Shown piece after piece: positions 17,792 to 25,977 of a stretch of 64,000 bases of DNA (within the stretch, counting starts at the first letter, position 1; every line of letters starts with the position of its first letter). The stretch is from Lewinellaceae bacterium (GTDB lineage Bacteria; Bacteroidota; Bacteroidia; Chitinophagales; Saprospiraceae): positions 62,001-126,000 of the forward strand of contig JADJWX010000019.1 in NCBI GenBank assembly GCA_016716135.1, in the 5' to 3' direction. Both the position numbers and the translations under genes were made by a program. The notes beneath the pieces are model-generated. The model was not told the origin of the DNA. It saw only the letters and a program-made list of their open reading frames with translations, and made no database searches.

Positions 17792-17799
17792 TAGTTTTA
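17792..17799 (+). promoter_or_regulatory. Possible -7 box (TAGTTTTA) for ruvC
   Basis: A one-mismatch TAnnTTTG box lies eight bases before the ruvC ATG. It would give an almost leaderless transcript. Confidence 0.3.
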
Positions 17800-17807
17800 C
17801 CAGCATC

Positions 17808-18371
17808 ATGACCACCACACCCATACGCATTCTGGGCATTGACCCCGGCACCAACGTCCTCGGCTTCGCCATTATTGATGCCGACAAGCGCGCCATCGAG
17901 GTGCTGGAAATTGGCGTAGTGACTTTCAAGCATGTAGGCGCGGAACAAACCGTTAAGCTGCGCTACATTTTTGAGCAGGTGCAGGATCTGATCCGGCAGT
18001 ACCGCCCGACGCAGATGGCTATCGAGGCCCCGTTTTTTGGAAAAAATGTGCAATCGATGCTAAAGTTGGGCCGCGCCCAAGGTGTGGCTATTGCAGCCGG
18101 TATGGTTAACGACCTGGAAATCACGGAGTATATGCCCAAGAAGATCAAGCGCGCCATCACCGGCAACGGCAACGCCTCCAAGGAGCAGGTGGCCGGCATG
18201 CTGGAAAATATTCTGCACCGCAAATTCAGTGAAAAACAGTTTGACGCTACCGACGCCCTGGCCACGGCTGTTTGCCATTGGTTCCAATCGTCGGGGCCGC
18301 TTAAAGGGCAAAAGAGCTACAGCGGTTGGGGCGCTTTTGTAAAGGACAACCCGGGCAAGGTGAAGAAATAG
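17808..18371 (+). CDS. ruvC: Crossover junction endodeoxyribonuclease RuvC
   Basis: The 187-aa protein has the RuvC fold and its acidic site: Asp12 in ILGIDPGTN, Glu73 in AIEAPFF, and the C-terminal DATDALA pair near residues 144-147. RuvC cleaves Holliday junctions resolved by RuvAB during recombination repair. The length fits bacterial RuvC (about 160-190 aa). An upstream in-frame ATG at 17718 lies inside the MITE, so 17808 (MTTTPIRILGIDPG) is the better start. ruvA and ruvB are not adjacent. The gene converges with the M48/TPR gene, with seven bases between the stops. Confidence 0.93.
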   Translation: MTTTPIRILGIDPGTNVLGFAIIDADKRAIEVLEIGVVTFKHVGAEQTVKLRYIFEQVQDLIRQYRPTQMAIEAPFFGKNVQSMLKLGRAQGVAIAAGMVNDLEITEYMPKKIKRAITGNGNASKEQVAGMLENILHRKFSEKQFDATDALATAVCHWFQSSGPLKGQKSYSGWGAFVKDNPGKVKK

Positions 18372-18378
18372 GCCTGCA

Positions 18379-19968
18379 TCAATGCACCACATATTTCACC
18401 ATTTCCAGCACACCACCTTTGGCATCCAGTTTCAAAATGGCGTGATCGGCTTTGGCGTGCAGGTAAAACCCGTCGCGGGCGGCAAGCAGGTTGCGGTAGG
18501 CCACAGCCGACAGATCCTGGTTTCCGGAAAGCACCTGAACACCTTTCAAATGCCGGTTTTGAAAGCGCAGAAAGCTGACCAGGCTGGCGCCCCGGTCGTT
18601 GGCGAGCACATAGGTGGCCGACTCTATGTCGCGTTTTTTTGCAAAAAAAACAGTACTGTTTGCATCAAGTGCCTGGCGTTCGAGGTCGCTCGTCCGGCCG
18701 AGTTGCATGGCGGCGAGTGTTTGCCGGAACGCATCCGGAAGGGTCAGGTTGGACAGCACATTTTCCGATTGTGTATGGTGCAGGCTGTTCAAATTCTGGC
18801 GGGCATACAGGGCGCTGGCCACATAATAGGAGCCCGACAGGCGTTGGAACAGGCTTTCCGCATCCTTTTTGCGCTCGCCACCGGGGTAGAGGGCATAGGT
18901 GATACCCAGGGCGATTTCCGCCATTTCCAGATCCTGCTTCGGGCCTTTGTACTTTTTTTTGCCACGCACGTGTTTGAGTAAATGCAACTCGGCATGTTTC
19001 AGGGCTTCCACGGGGTTTCCCATCAGGTTGAGGGCGCTCACCAGGTTGGTATGCGCCGGCAGATAGCGGGGATTAAGCCGGGCGGCCGTACGGAAATTTT
19101 TGGCGGCTTTGTCCAGGCAATCCAGCCGAAAAGGTTCAAGCGCCGGATCGAGGCTTTGCTCTCCACGGCTGATGGCCTGTGTAATTTTGGTGTACCAGTC
19201 GACCTCCAGGGGGTAGATAAACTTGTCGGTCCGGGGGTTCCAGTATTGCTGGGCGAGCAGCACATTGGTCACCCCCAGGTTGTTGTACAGCTCAATACCC
19301 TGGTAATACTGCAGGATGTGCTCGTAGCCTGCTATGGCGAGTTGGTATTTCCCGATCACGGCCAGGTAATTGCTGGCGGTGAAAATGTCCAGCAGGTTTT
19401 GCGCAATGGCCCTGACTTCCGAGGCACTGGCTTTTCGTTCGCGGAGGCTCGGATAGCCGGGCAGGTTTTTTCCGGCCAGCCCATAGGAATTGTACACCGC
19501 TTCGATCACTTCGGGCATGATCCGGATGGCCTGAAAGCCCGAGAGCTGGGCATTGAACAGGCCCTGGATATCGGCTGATTTTTCGAGCCGCACATCGGCG
19601 CCGTAGTTTTGGGTATAAGCGAGAAAGTTGCTGTTTCCGCGCCCGGTTTTCTGCCCGGCCTGGTAGGCATGTACCAGTTCGTGCCCGAGGATGAATGCCA
19701 GGGCCGACAGCGAGTCGGGGCCGAAAGTGCGGCAGATGTCGTAAGTTTTCTGATCGAGAAAAATCGTATTGCGCCAGGGTTCGTATACGGCTCCGCCTTT
19801 ATTGTTTTTGGTGGAAATAGCCAGTTTGGGTTTTTTGAACTGGTAGTTTCCATTGGTGGCGAACAGGCGGTCGAGGACTTTCTGTGCCACAGATTGCGGC
19901 GTAGCAGCGCTCAGCACAGCGGAGAAGCATACGCAGAGCGCGGCAGGCCAAATTGCTGTTAAACGCAT
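18379..19968 (-). CDS. Exported M48-like zinc metalloprotease with TPR region
   Basis: The 529-aa protein starts at MRLTAIWPAA with a signal peptide. An M48-type zinc site is visible: GHELVHAYQ (His96 the first ligand) and LEKSADIQGLF, whose ExxAD glutamate should be the third ligand. From about residue 190 to 400 helical TPR-like repeats follow (for example KYQLAIAGYEHILQYYQGIE and AAKNFRTAARLNPRYLPAHT). The C-terminus is a distinct ~120-aa region without recognised motifs. M48 proteases with TPR tails, such as BepA, act in envelope quality control. It lies 70 bp downstream of the TPR anti-sigma candidate and is probably in the same operon. A further in-frame reading up to 20256 overlaps the neighbour and is rejected. 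Confidence 0.8.
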   Translation of the reverse strand: MRLTAIWPAALCVCFSAVLSAATPQSVAQKVLDRLFATNGNYQFKKPKLAISTKNNKGGAVYEPWRNTIFLDQKTYDICRTFGPDSLSALAFILGHELVHAYQAGQKTGRGNSNFLAYTQNYGADVRLEKSADIQGLFNAQLSGFQAIRIMPEVIEAVYNSYGLAGKNLPGYPSLRERKASASEVRAIAQNLLDIFTASNYLAVIGKYQLAIAGYEHILQYYQGIELYNNLGVTNVLLAQQYWNPRTDKFIYPLEVDWYTKITQAISRGEQSLDPALEPFRLDCLDKAAKNFRTAARLNPRYLPAHTNLVSALNLMGNPVEALKHAELHLLKHVRGKKKYKGPKQDLEMAEIALGITYALYPGGERKKDAESLFQRLSGSYYVASALYARQNLNSLHHTQSENVLSNLTLPDAFRQTLAAMQLGRTSDLERQALDANSTVFFAKKRDIESATYVLANDRGASLVSFLRFQNRHLKGVQVLSGNQDLSAVAYRNLLAARDGFYLHAKADHAILKLDAKGGVLEMVKYVVH

Positions 19969-20038
19969 AAGCCTGTTTGTGATGATAACTGTTTGTTCGT
20001 GGACGTTTTTGGCTTGAAAGCGGGGCCCGGAGTTTTTG

Positions 20039-20887
20039 TTACTTCTTTTTTGGCAGCAATTGCTCCAGCAGGGCTTTGGCATTGCGGTGGTCCGGGAATT
20101 CCGGGTCGTCGGCCAGGGATTGAAAGACGTTGTAGGCATCCTGCTGGTTGTTTTCGGTGCGCAGGTAACAGAGGCCAAGGTTCCACAATGCCCGGTTTTT
20201 AAACTCGGAATCGTCCATACGCGACACCGGAAGCAGCACTTCAATCGCTTTGGCATACCGCTCCTGATCCATATGAATCACGCCGATATAATACCGGGCG
20301 ATGTCGTTTTCCGGATGTGCGTCGGCGAAGGCTTTGAGCATGGCGAGCGCTTCGTCGTACTTGCCGGCTTCATAGCGTTCCAGGGCGGTTTTCAGGCTGT
20401 CGGTGTCGGTGGGTATGCCGGCCAGGCCGTTGGATTCGAGCGTGGCGATAATTTCGCGCGCCCGTTGAACATCGGAGTCTGGTTTGTAGTATGCGTGGTA
20501 CAAATCCTGGACATTGGCGCCGGTATCGCGGATGGCAAAAAACCATACTGCGCCTGCAAGGACGAGGATAGAGGCTGCAATTGAAATAAGTTTTCGCATG
20601 GTAAATCTATTTGAAGAATACGCAATGGTTAATTCGGGTTGGGATTTTTCATTGGTTTCATCGGCAAAAAAACCTTCGCTTTTGAGTTTTGCATGAACCG
20701 TTCCGACGGTTTGCTGCAGCTGTCGTTCGCCGGCTTTTTCGAGCCCGGCCAGCAGCCTGCGTTCCAGTTCGACCGCTTCGCGCAATTCCGGATCGCGCAG
20801 CAATTCGGCTTCAAACGTATTTCGTTCAGCGTGCGTCATCGTTTTGTTCAGGTACCGATGAATGGTATCTATGTATTGCTCGTTCAT
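20039..20887 (-). CDS. Membrane-anchored TPR protein, probable anti-sigma factor
   Basis: The 282-aa protein has an N-terminal cytoplasmic ~95 residues (YIDTIHRYLNKTMTHAERN and LRDPELREAVELER, a zf-HC2/anti-sigma-like helical layout without the Cys motif), one membrane segment (about residues 99-118), and a periplasmic TPR part (GKYDEALAMLKAFADAHPEN, YYIGVIHMDQERYAKAIEVL). It overlaps the sigma-factor stop by four bases (ATGA), the usual arrangement for translationally coupled sigma/anti-sigma pairs in Bacteroidota. I infer that the N-terminus binds the sigma factor and the TPR domain senses or scaffolds envelope partners. Confidence 0.7.
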   Translation of the reverse strand: MNEQYIDTIHRYLNKTMTHAERNTFEAELLRDPELREAVELERRLLAGLEKAGERQLQQTVGTVHAKLKSEGFFADETNEKSQPELTIAYSSNRFTMRKLISIAASILVLAGAVWFFAIRDTGANVQDLYHAYYKPDSDVQRAREIIATLESNGLAGIPTDTDSLKTALERYEAGKYDEALAMLKAFADAHPENDIARYYIGVIHMDQERYAKAIEVLLPVSRMDDSEFKNRALWNLGLCYLRTENNQQDAYNVFQSLADDPEFPDHRNAKALLEQLLPKKK

Positions 20888-21480
20888 GAAGCGTCGTTTT
20901 GAAGGTCTTTGAACAGCGGATGTGATTTCACTTGTTTGCGCAGGTATTCCAGGCAGCGGTGTTTTTTCACTTTAACAAAGGAGTCGGCATAGCCCATAAT
21001 TTGGGCAATTTCCGTTTGTGGCAATTTTTCATAAAACGACAAGCGCAGTACCTCCCGGCAGTCGTCTTCCAGCAATTCCAGGTAACCCACCACCACGTTG
21101 AGTTGTTCTTCCATCTCGATCCGGGTATCCAGTGCATCATCCGTCCAGCTTTGTTCGAGCGCCAGCAAGGTTGACTCCTCAACCGGGAACTCGGCTTTTT
21201 TGCCCGTTTTTTTCAGAAGGAGATTGCGCGCTACGGCATACACGTAGGTGCTCAATTTTGCCGAAAGTTTGAATTCGGTGTCGCGTACTTTTCGCACTAA
21301 AATGAGCACCAGTTCCTGGAATAAATCTTCGATATCCGTACCGGTCACCCCCATCAGCAACGCCTGTTTGGCTACCATCCGGAAGTACTGCCGGTACAGG
21401 GTTTCAAAGGCTTCCGGCTCTTCCCGGCGAAGCGCCATTAAATAGGCGGCTTCCGTTTCATATGTCAATGGTTTAGGCAT
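20884..21480 (-). CDS. ECF-type sigma-70 family RNA polymerase sigma factor
   Basis: The 198-aa protein has region 2 (FETLYRQYFRMVAKQALLMG, DIEDLFQELVLILVRKV, LSTYVYAVARNLLLKK) and region 4 (LELLEDDCREVLRLSFYEKL, TEIAQIMGYADSFVKVKKHR, a helix-turn-helix). This is the standard ECF layout. It should direct transcription of a small regulon, probably including its own operon and perhaps the divergent caspase operon. It overlaps the anti-sigma gene by four bases. Confidence 0.88.
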   Translation of the reverse strand: MPKPLTYETEAAYLMALRREEPEAFETLYRQYFRMVAKQALLMGVTGTDIEDLFQELVLILVRKVRDTEFKLSAKLSTYVYAVARNLLLKKTGKKAEFPVEESTLLALEQSWTDDALDTRIEMEEQLNVVVGYLELLEDDCREVLRLSFYEKLPQTEIAQIMGYADSFVKVKKHRCLEYLRKQVKSHPLFKDLQNDAS

Positions 21481-21793
21481 TGATCCCGTGCTTAAACAAT
21501 GGTTATCACCTTGATTTTGTTTTTTCTCGTTGCCAAAGTACGGGAAAAAATTATGGACCGGAGCTTCCTCCGGTGCTCAGAATATACGCCGGTATTCCGA
21601 TCGTTTCAAATTATCTTGGTGCGACACCGCGCCGGGAATAAGCCTTGTTTGAAAAAAGGTATCAATCCTATGCTTTTCGCTAACTTGTCGGCTTGAAACT
21701 GCTGTTACCGGCCTGATAACCTCTGGCACAGTGTGGAATAAATTGCCACTTGGGCTGTTGCAGCATCCCGAATATTACAAAAAAGCGCAACAG
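21481..21793. other. Divergent regulatory region between sigma factor and caspase genes
   Basis: The 313-bp gap has no gene. A perfect hairpin, ACCGGAG-CTTC-CTCCGGT, spans 21557-21574 and is followed on the minus strand, five bases on, by a TTTTTT run, so it could attenuate or terminate leftward transcription. I see no good TAnnTTTG box, which would fit use of an alternative sigma factor. Confidence 0.4.
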
Positions 21794-23836
21794 ATGAAAA
21801 CGAATGGCTTTTTACTATGTATTCTGATCCTCTTTCCGGGTATTTTCCACGCTCCGGCGCTGGCGCAAACCCCGCGCAAGTTTGCTTTTTTGATCGCCAT
21901 CGGGGATTATCCGCAGGATGGCGGCTGGCAAAAAATTCATGCCTCCAACGACCTGGGCATCATCCGCCAGGCCCTGCTCAACCGGGGTTTTCCCGCTGAA
22001 AACATCCTGACGCTTACCGAATCGGAAGCCACCTATGCCGGTATTCTCAAAACCTGGGAAGAACGTTTTGTGCCCAAAATCCGAGCCGGCGATGTGGTCT
22101 ACTTCCAGTTTTCGGGCCACGGCCAGCAGGTTGCCGACGACAACGGTGACGAAGCCGACCGCTTCGACGAGGCCATCGTGCCCTACGACTCGCCGCTCAG
22201 GTACGAAGCCGGGGTGTATACCGGCGAGCGGCTTATCCGCGACGATAAACTTAACGATTTGTTTACAGCCTTGCGCCGGAAACTCGGCCCCGGCGGCAAC
22301 CTCATGGTGGTGCTCGATGCCTGCCACTCGGGTACCGGAACGCGTGGCATGACGCCGGCCCGCGGTACCGATATTCCGATGGCCGACCCTGATTTTGTCA
22401 AATCGACCTATAAAACAGCGCCAAAGAACGGCGACATTACGCAGTTTGGCCCCCCGGAAGGTGTGGAACAGCTGGCGCCTATGGCTGCCTTTTTCGGCTC
22501 GGCGCACAACCAACTGAATTTCGAAACCCGCGATGCGGAGGGGCAATTGCTGGGTTCGCTCTCGTACGCGCTCAGCAAAGTTTTGAGCGAAGCCGCGCCA
22601 AATACCAGCTACCGCGGTTTATTCGACCGCATCCGGCTGGAAATGAGCAGCATCGCTCCGCGCCAGCAACCGCAGGCCGAAGGTACGCTCGATCAGGAAC
22701 TGTTGGGGGGGCGCCTGCTGCCCAAACCCGCCTATTTCAGCGTTTCTTCTGCCAACGACAACTACCGGATCATGGTGAAAGCCGGCACCATCCAGGGCCT
22801 CAACGAAGGTGCTGTGCTTGGCCTGTACCCGCCGGAAACCCGCGACACTACCGGAAAAACGCCGCTTGCATTGGGTACGGTAAAACAGGCTTTCCCGTTT
22901 GAGTCTGTCGTTGACCTGGAAACCGCCGTACCCATGGAAAGTACCAAAAAAGCCTGGGTGTACGTCCGGGAGCAAAATTTCGGCGCCCTGAAACTGGGAG
23001 TTTCCATAAACCTGCCGGACCAAAACCCGGTGGCGCAGCAATTAAAAAAAGAGATTGCCGAAAAATACAACCAGGTGTTTCAGCAAGACATGCCACCCGA
23101 GGTATTCCTGATCGAATCGGGGCCCAACCTGCTGCTTCTCGGCCCGGGCGAGATTGAACTGGAATCCTTTTCAAAAAGCCAGCGGCCGGAACAGATCGTC
23201 GAGGACATCATCGACGTGCTGAAAGGCTACACCCGCATCAAATACCTGCGGCAAATGGAAACTGCAAGCCCCTACCTGAACGTCACTTTTGAACTCATCC
23301 CCATGAAGTCGGAGCGGCTGCCGGGCAACCGGGTGATCGAGAAAGGGCCCGCTCCGATTGAATCCAAACTCGATACGCAGGGCATCCTGCACTTCCGGGA
23401 GGGCGACGTATTTCGCATCCGCGTCAAGAATAACGGGCGCAAAGCGGCTTATTTTTCATTGATTGACATTCAACCCGACAATGTTTCCACCTGCCTGATC
23501 CCTGCGCAAAATGACCTGGAGGAAACGCCCGCGGAGTTCCGGGTAGCGCCGGGCGAAGTTTTTGAAGTACCCAAACCCTTCCAGATCGCTCCGCCCTATG
23601 GCATGGAGGTGTTTAAATTATTCGTCACGGAAAACCCTGTAGACTTGCGCCCGATTATGAATACCCGGGGCGCCGGTACCAAAAACCCAACAGAATCGCC
23701 ACTGGAAAAACTTTTTAAACAAACCTATCTGAACAACGAAAAGGAGGTGCAGACCCGCGGCGGCAAAACTGCAAACCTGGCCTCCGGTTCCCTCCATATT
23801 TATTCGCACACCTTTATCATTGACGCTGAACAATGA
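21794..23836 (+). CDS. Exported caspase-family (C14) protein with DUF4384-like C-terminus
   Basis: The 680-aa protein begins MKTNGFLLCILILFPGIFHA, a signal peptide ending ALAQ. The caspase-like domain (about residues 28-270) has the catalytic dyad: His109 in FSGHGQQ and Cys177 in LDACHSGTGTRG. Two central regions follow, and a C-terminal beta domain (GDVFRIRVKNNGRKAAYFSL, then VFKLFVTENP) resembles DUF4384, often joined to prokaryotic caspase or peptidase domains. Prokaryotic metacaspase-like proteins cleave after basic residues; some serve in signalling or programmed death. Secretion suggests a periplasmic or surface role. An upstream in-frame ATG at 21731 adds 21 residues before the signal peptide and is rejected. 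Confidence 0.82.
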   Translation: MKTNGFLLCILILFPGIFHAPALAQTPRKFAFLIAIGDYPQDGGWQKIHASNDLGIIRQALLNRGFPAENILTLTESEATYAGILKTWEERFVPKIRAGDVVYFQFSGHGQQVADDNGDEADRFDEAIVPYDSPLRYEAGVYTGERLIRDDKLNDLFTALRRKLGPGGNLMVVLDACHSGTGTRGMTPARGTDIPMADPDFVKSTYKTAPKNGDITQFGPPEGVEQLAPMAAFFGSAHNQLNFETRDAEGQLLGSLSYALSKVLSEAAPNTSYRGLFDRIRLEMSSIAPRQQPQAEGTLDQELLGGRLLPKPAYFSVSSANDNYRIMVKAGTIQGLNEGAVLGLYPPETRDTTGKTPLALGTVKQAFPFESVVDLETAVPMESTKKAWVYVREQNFGALKLGVSINLPDQNPVAQQLKKEIAEKYNQVFQQDMPPEVFLIESGPNLLLLGPGEIELESFSKSQRPEQIVEDIIDVLKGYTRIKYLRQMETASPYLNVTFELIPMKSERLPGNRVIEKGPAPIESKLDTQGILHFREGDVFRIRVKNNGRKAAYFSLIDIQPDNVSTCLIPAQNDLEETPAEFRVAPGEVFEVPKPFQIAPPYGMEVFKLFVTENPVDLRPIMNTRGAGTKNPTESPLEKLFKQTYLNNEKEVQTRGGKTANLASGSLHIYSHTFIIDAEQ

Positions 23837-25410
23837 AGCCACAAACTGTTAGTTTTAAGACAATCCTGTCGTTTTTGGGCATGCTCCTCCTGCCCGGCGC
23901 AGCGCAATTGCACGCACAGGACCTGCACGTGTACTACAACCTGTTTACCGACAGCCTGAGTTACCAAAAAGACGGTGAAGCCGTGAAAAAGCCTAAAATC
24001 CGCAAAGGGGATTTTATCATCCTGCACTTTACCGAATACAACCCCTACCTCTATGAGGCCGACGTAGAGATCGACCAGCGCAATGCCGACGACTGGGACG
24101 GCGGCGCCAGTACCGGTACCCTGGGGCTTGCGCCGGGCATGGGTGGCAGCATGTCGATTTTGGGCGGTTCTGACGCCGGGGCGCCCGGCTTGCTGGGTTT
24201 TATGGATATGCCCTTGTTCAGTCTGGGCGAGAGCAGCATGCGGCTCAAGGATTTCTTTTCCGGCTCCCGGGGCGCTGAACAACTGATCGGGCAGGCACAA
24301 ATACAGTTGCAGGCGCTGGCCAAAACGCAGGCCCAGATGGCTGAAATTTATTCGGAACTGGAAAGCATGGACAAATCCGAACGCGCAGCCCAATTGGCCG
24401 CAGATCACCTCGACCTGCTGCTGCGCAACCCGCGCATCCGGCCTTCGCTGATCCGCCGTATCGCATCGGAATACCAGACGATGATTTTTCCGGGGCAATC
24501 CGACGAAGCGCTCGCTCTGAACGAGGCCTTCAAATGGGAACAACGCCCCGTCGTCAAACGGCGTCTGATGAATCAGTTGGAAGCCAAACAACGCGAATTC
24601 GACGCCCAGATCATCCAACTGGCGCCCATTGCGCAGCAACTCAGCAGCCTGGATGTCGGCAGTACCGCGCTGGAAGATTTCGCGACCGACCTGCGCGATG
24701 TGACCGGCAATGCCGGCAACCTGCGCGAACAACTCGAAGCCTACCTGGCCTACCAAAACGACAAATCAACCCGCGACCTCAGCGCGGAGGAGATGATGGC
24801 GCTGCAGTTGAAATTCCGGGAACTGGCCGACCAGTCGTTCAGCTACGACGTGGCTATTTCCATGGAAAAAAATAACGTGATCACCACGGCCCGCTTTGCG
24901 CCGCACGATTCGGTGTCGACAAGTGCGAAAGACCAGGCCATTGCCACCAAAGTCAAAACCGTCAAACTGAGTGCCCAGGGCGGCCTGCGCATCAGTACGG
25001 GCTTTGGCGTGGGCTTCAGCCGCCTGTTTGAACCGGCGCAGGAATTCAGCGCCCGCGACAACGCCATTGTGGCCGACGAAAGCGGGATCGTGCAACCGGC
25101 ACTGAGTACCTACATCCACTTTTACCCGGGCCACCGGAGCGGGGTAGGCCTGGCCGGCACCTTCGGTATCGGCATCCCGCTGAGCACGGCCAACCTGACG
25201 GCGCTCAACTTTTTCCTCGGCCCCAGCCTATTATTTGGCCGCGGCCAACGCATTGTGCTCAGCGGTGGCCTCACAGCCGGCCCAAGCACGCGCCTGGGCA
25301 AAGGCTACAACGTGGGCGATTACTTCGATCCGAATGTGGGCGATATCCCCACCCGGACGAGTTACGACCTGGGTTATTTTTTAGGGATTTCGTTCAATAT
25401 CGGCGGGTAA
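23833..25410 (+). CDS. Exported coiled-coil protein with C-terminal beta-barrel, unknown function
   Basis: The 525-aa protein overlaps the caspase stop by four bases (ATGA) and is surely cotranslated. It has a signal peptide (ending LHAQ), an N-terminal beta region (about residues 30-85), a Gly-rich stretch (STGTLGLAPGMGGSMSILGG, about 88-107), long helices likely to form coiled coils (about 140-340, rich in Q, A, E), and a C-terminal ~150 residues with alternating hydrophobic strands (GLRISTGFGVGFSRLF and YDLGYFLGISFNIGG at the end) that look like an outer-membrane barrel. I recognise no named family. Coupling to a secreted caspase suggests it anchors or exports that protein, or is its target. 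Confidence 0.65.
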   Translation: MKPQTVSFKTILSFLGMLLLPGAAQLHAQDLHVYYNLFTDSLSYQKDGEAVKKPKIRKGDFIILHFTEYNPYLYEADVEIDQRNADDWDGGASTGTLGLAPGMGGSMSILGGSDAGAPGLLGFMDMPLFSLGESSMRLKDFFSGSRGAEQLIGQAQIQLQALAKTQAQMAEIYSELESMDKSERAAQLAADHLDLLLRNPRIRPSLIRRIASEYQTMIFPGQSDEALALNEAFKWEQRPVVKRRLMNQLEAKQREFDAQIIQLAPIAQQLSSLDVGSTALEDFATDLRDVTGNAGNLREQLEAYLAYQNDKSTRDLSAEEMMALQLKFRELADQSFSYDVAISMEKNNVITTARFAPHDSVSTSAKDQAIATKVKTVKLSAQGGLRISTGFGVGFSRLFEPAQEFSARDNAIVADESGIVQPALSTYIHFYPGHRSGVGLAGTFGIGIPLSTANLTALNFFLGPSLLFGRGQRIVLSGGLTAGPSTRLGKGYNVGDYFDPNVGDIPTRTSYDLGYFLGISFNIGG

Positions 25411-25503
25411 CGCGAACCGGAGGTTCGCGACATCGCGATTGGGATTTAAAAAAAACGAAATGTAGCTTGCCGGAGGCAATGGATGTTTTGCGTAGAAGCC
25501 GGG

Positions 25504-25908
25504 TCAGGATTTCGGCATGCCGATGCCGTGTCCGCCGGTAAATTTGGGTTTCCAGGTTTCGGCGATCACCATGGCCCGGAATTTGGCGTCGTCGGCTACC
25601 GGCCCGGCAAATAAGCTGTCCACAGTTTCCTGAAACAGGGCCAGCCAGCGGTCAAAATGTTCGGCAGTGAGCGGGTGCCGTGCGTGCAGTTCGAAATGTT
25701 TTTCAATCGGGTTCCCCTGGTAGTTTTTCCCTTGCAACAGCAGAAATTCCCAAAAATCGTACATCACCGGTAAGTGTTTGGGCCAGTCGACTTTTGCGAT
25801 GTCGGTGAAAATATAACCGATAACCGGATCGGCTATCACCTGGTCGTAAAACCGGTTGATGAGCTGTTCGATATCGGTGCGGAATTGAATGTCGGTTTTA
25901 GTAACCAT
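25504..25908 (-). CDS. Group III truncated hemoglobin
   Basis: The 134-aa protein has the truncated-globin pattern of group III: IEQLINRFYDQVIADPVIGY near the N-terminus, a WPKHLPVMYDFWEFLLL segment, HFELHARHPLTAEHFDRWL with the proximal histidine region, and a conserved C-terminal WKP. Such proteins bind heme and small ligands (O2, NO, cyanide); physiological roles are uncertain. It is a single-gene unit with its own promoter. Confidence 0.85.
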   Translation of the reverse strand: MVTKTDIQFRTDIEQLINRFYDQVIADPVIGYIFTDIAKVDWPKHLPVMYDFWEFLLLQGKNYQGNPIEKHFELHARHPLTAEHFDRWLALFQETVDSLFAGPVADDAKFRAMVIAETWKPKFTGGHGIGMPKS

Positions 25909-25943
25909 TGGGAAATGCGGTAATCATGTAATCAATTGAGTTT

Positions 25944-25951
25944 CAAATTTA
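25944..25951 (-). promoter_or_regulatory. -7 promoter box (TAAATTTG) for the truncated globin gene
   Basis: On the minus strand TAAATTTG is an exact TAnnTTTG match, 35 bp before the ATG at 25908; the leader would be about 30 nt. Confidence 0.5.
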
Positions 25952-25977
25952 CTCGGCTTTCGCTTTTAAACGCGTGC

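Larger units (their letters stand above)
17129..17807. other. Repeat-rich gap (679 bp) before ruvC
   Basis: It contains no credible gene. It holds an inverted-repeat element (17219-17363), an isolated TACCTTTG box (17443-17450), a palindrome of the AGTGAGGCGGTGACT family, and a 193-bp MITE inserted into that palindrome. Confidence 0.75.
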
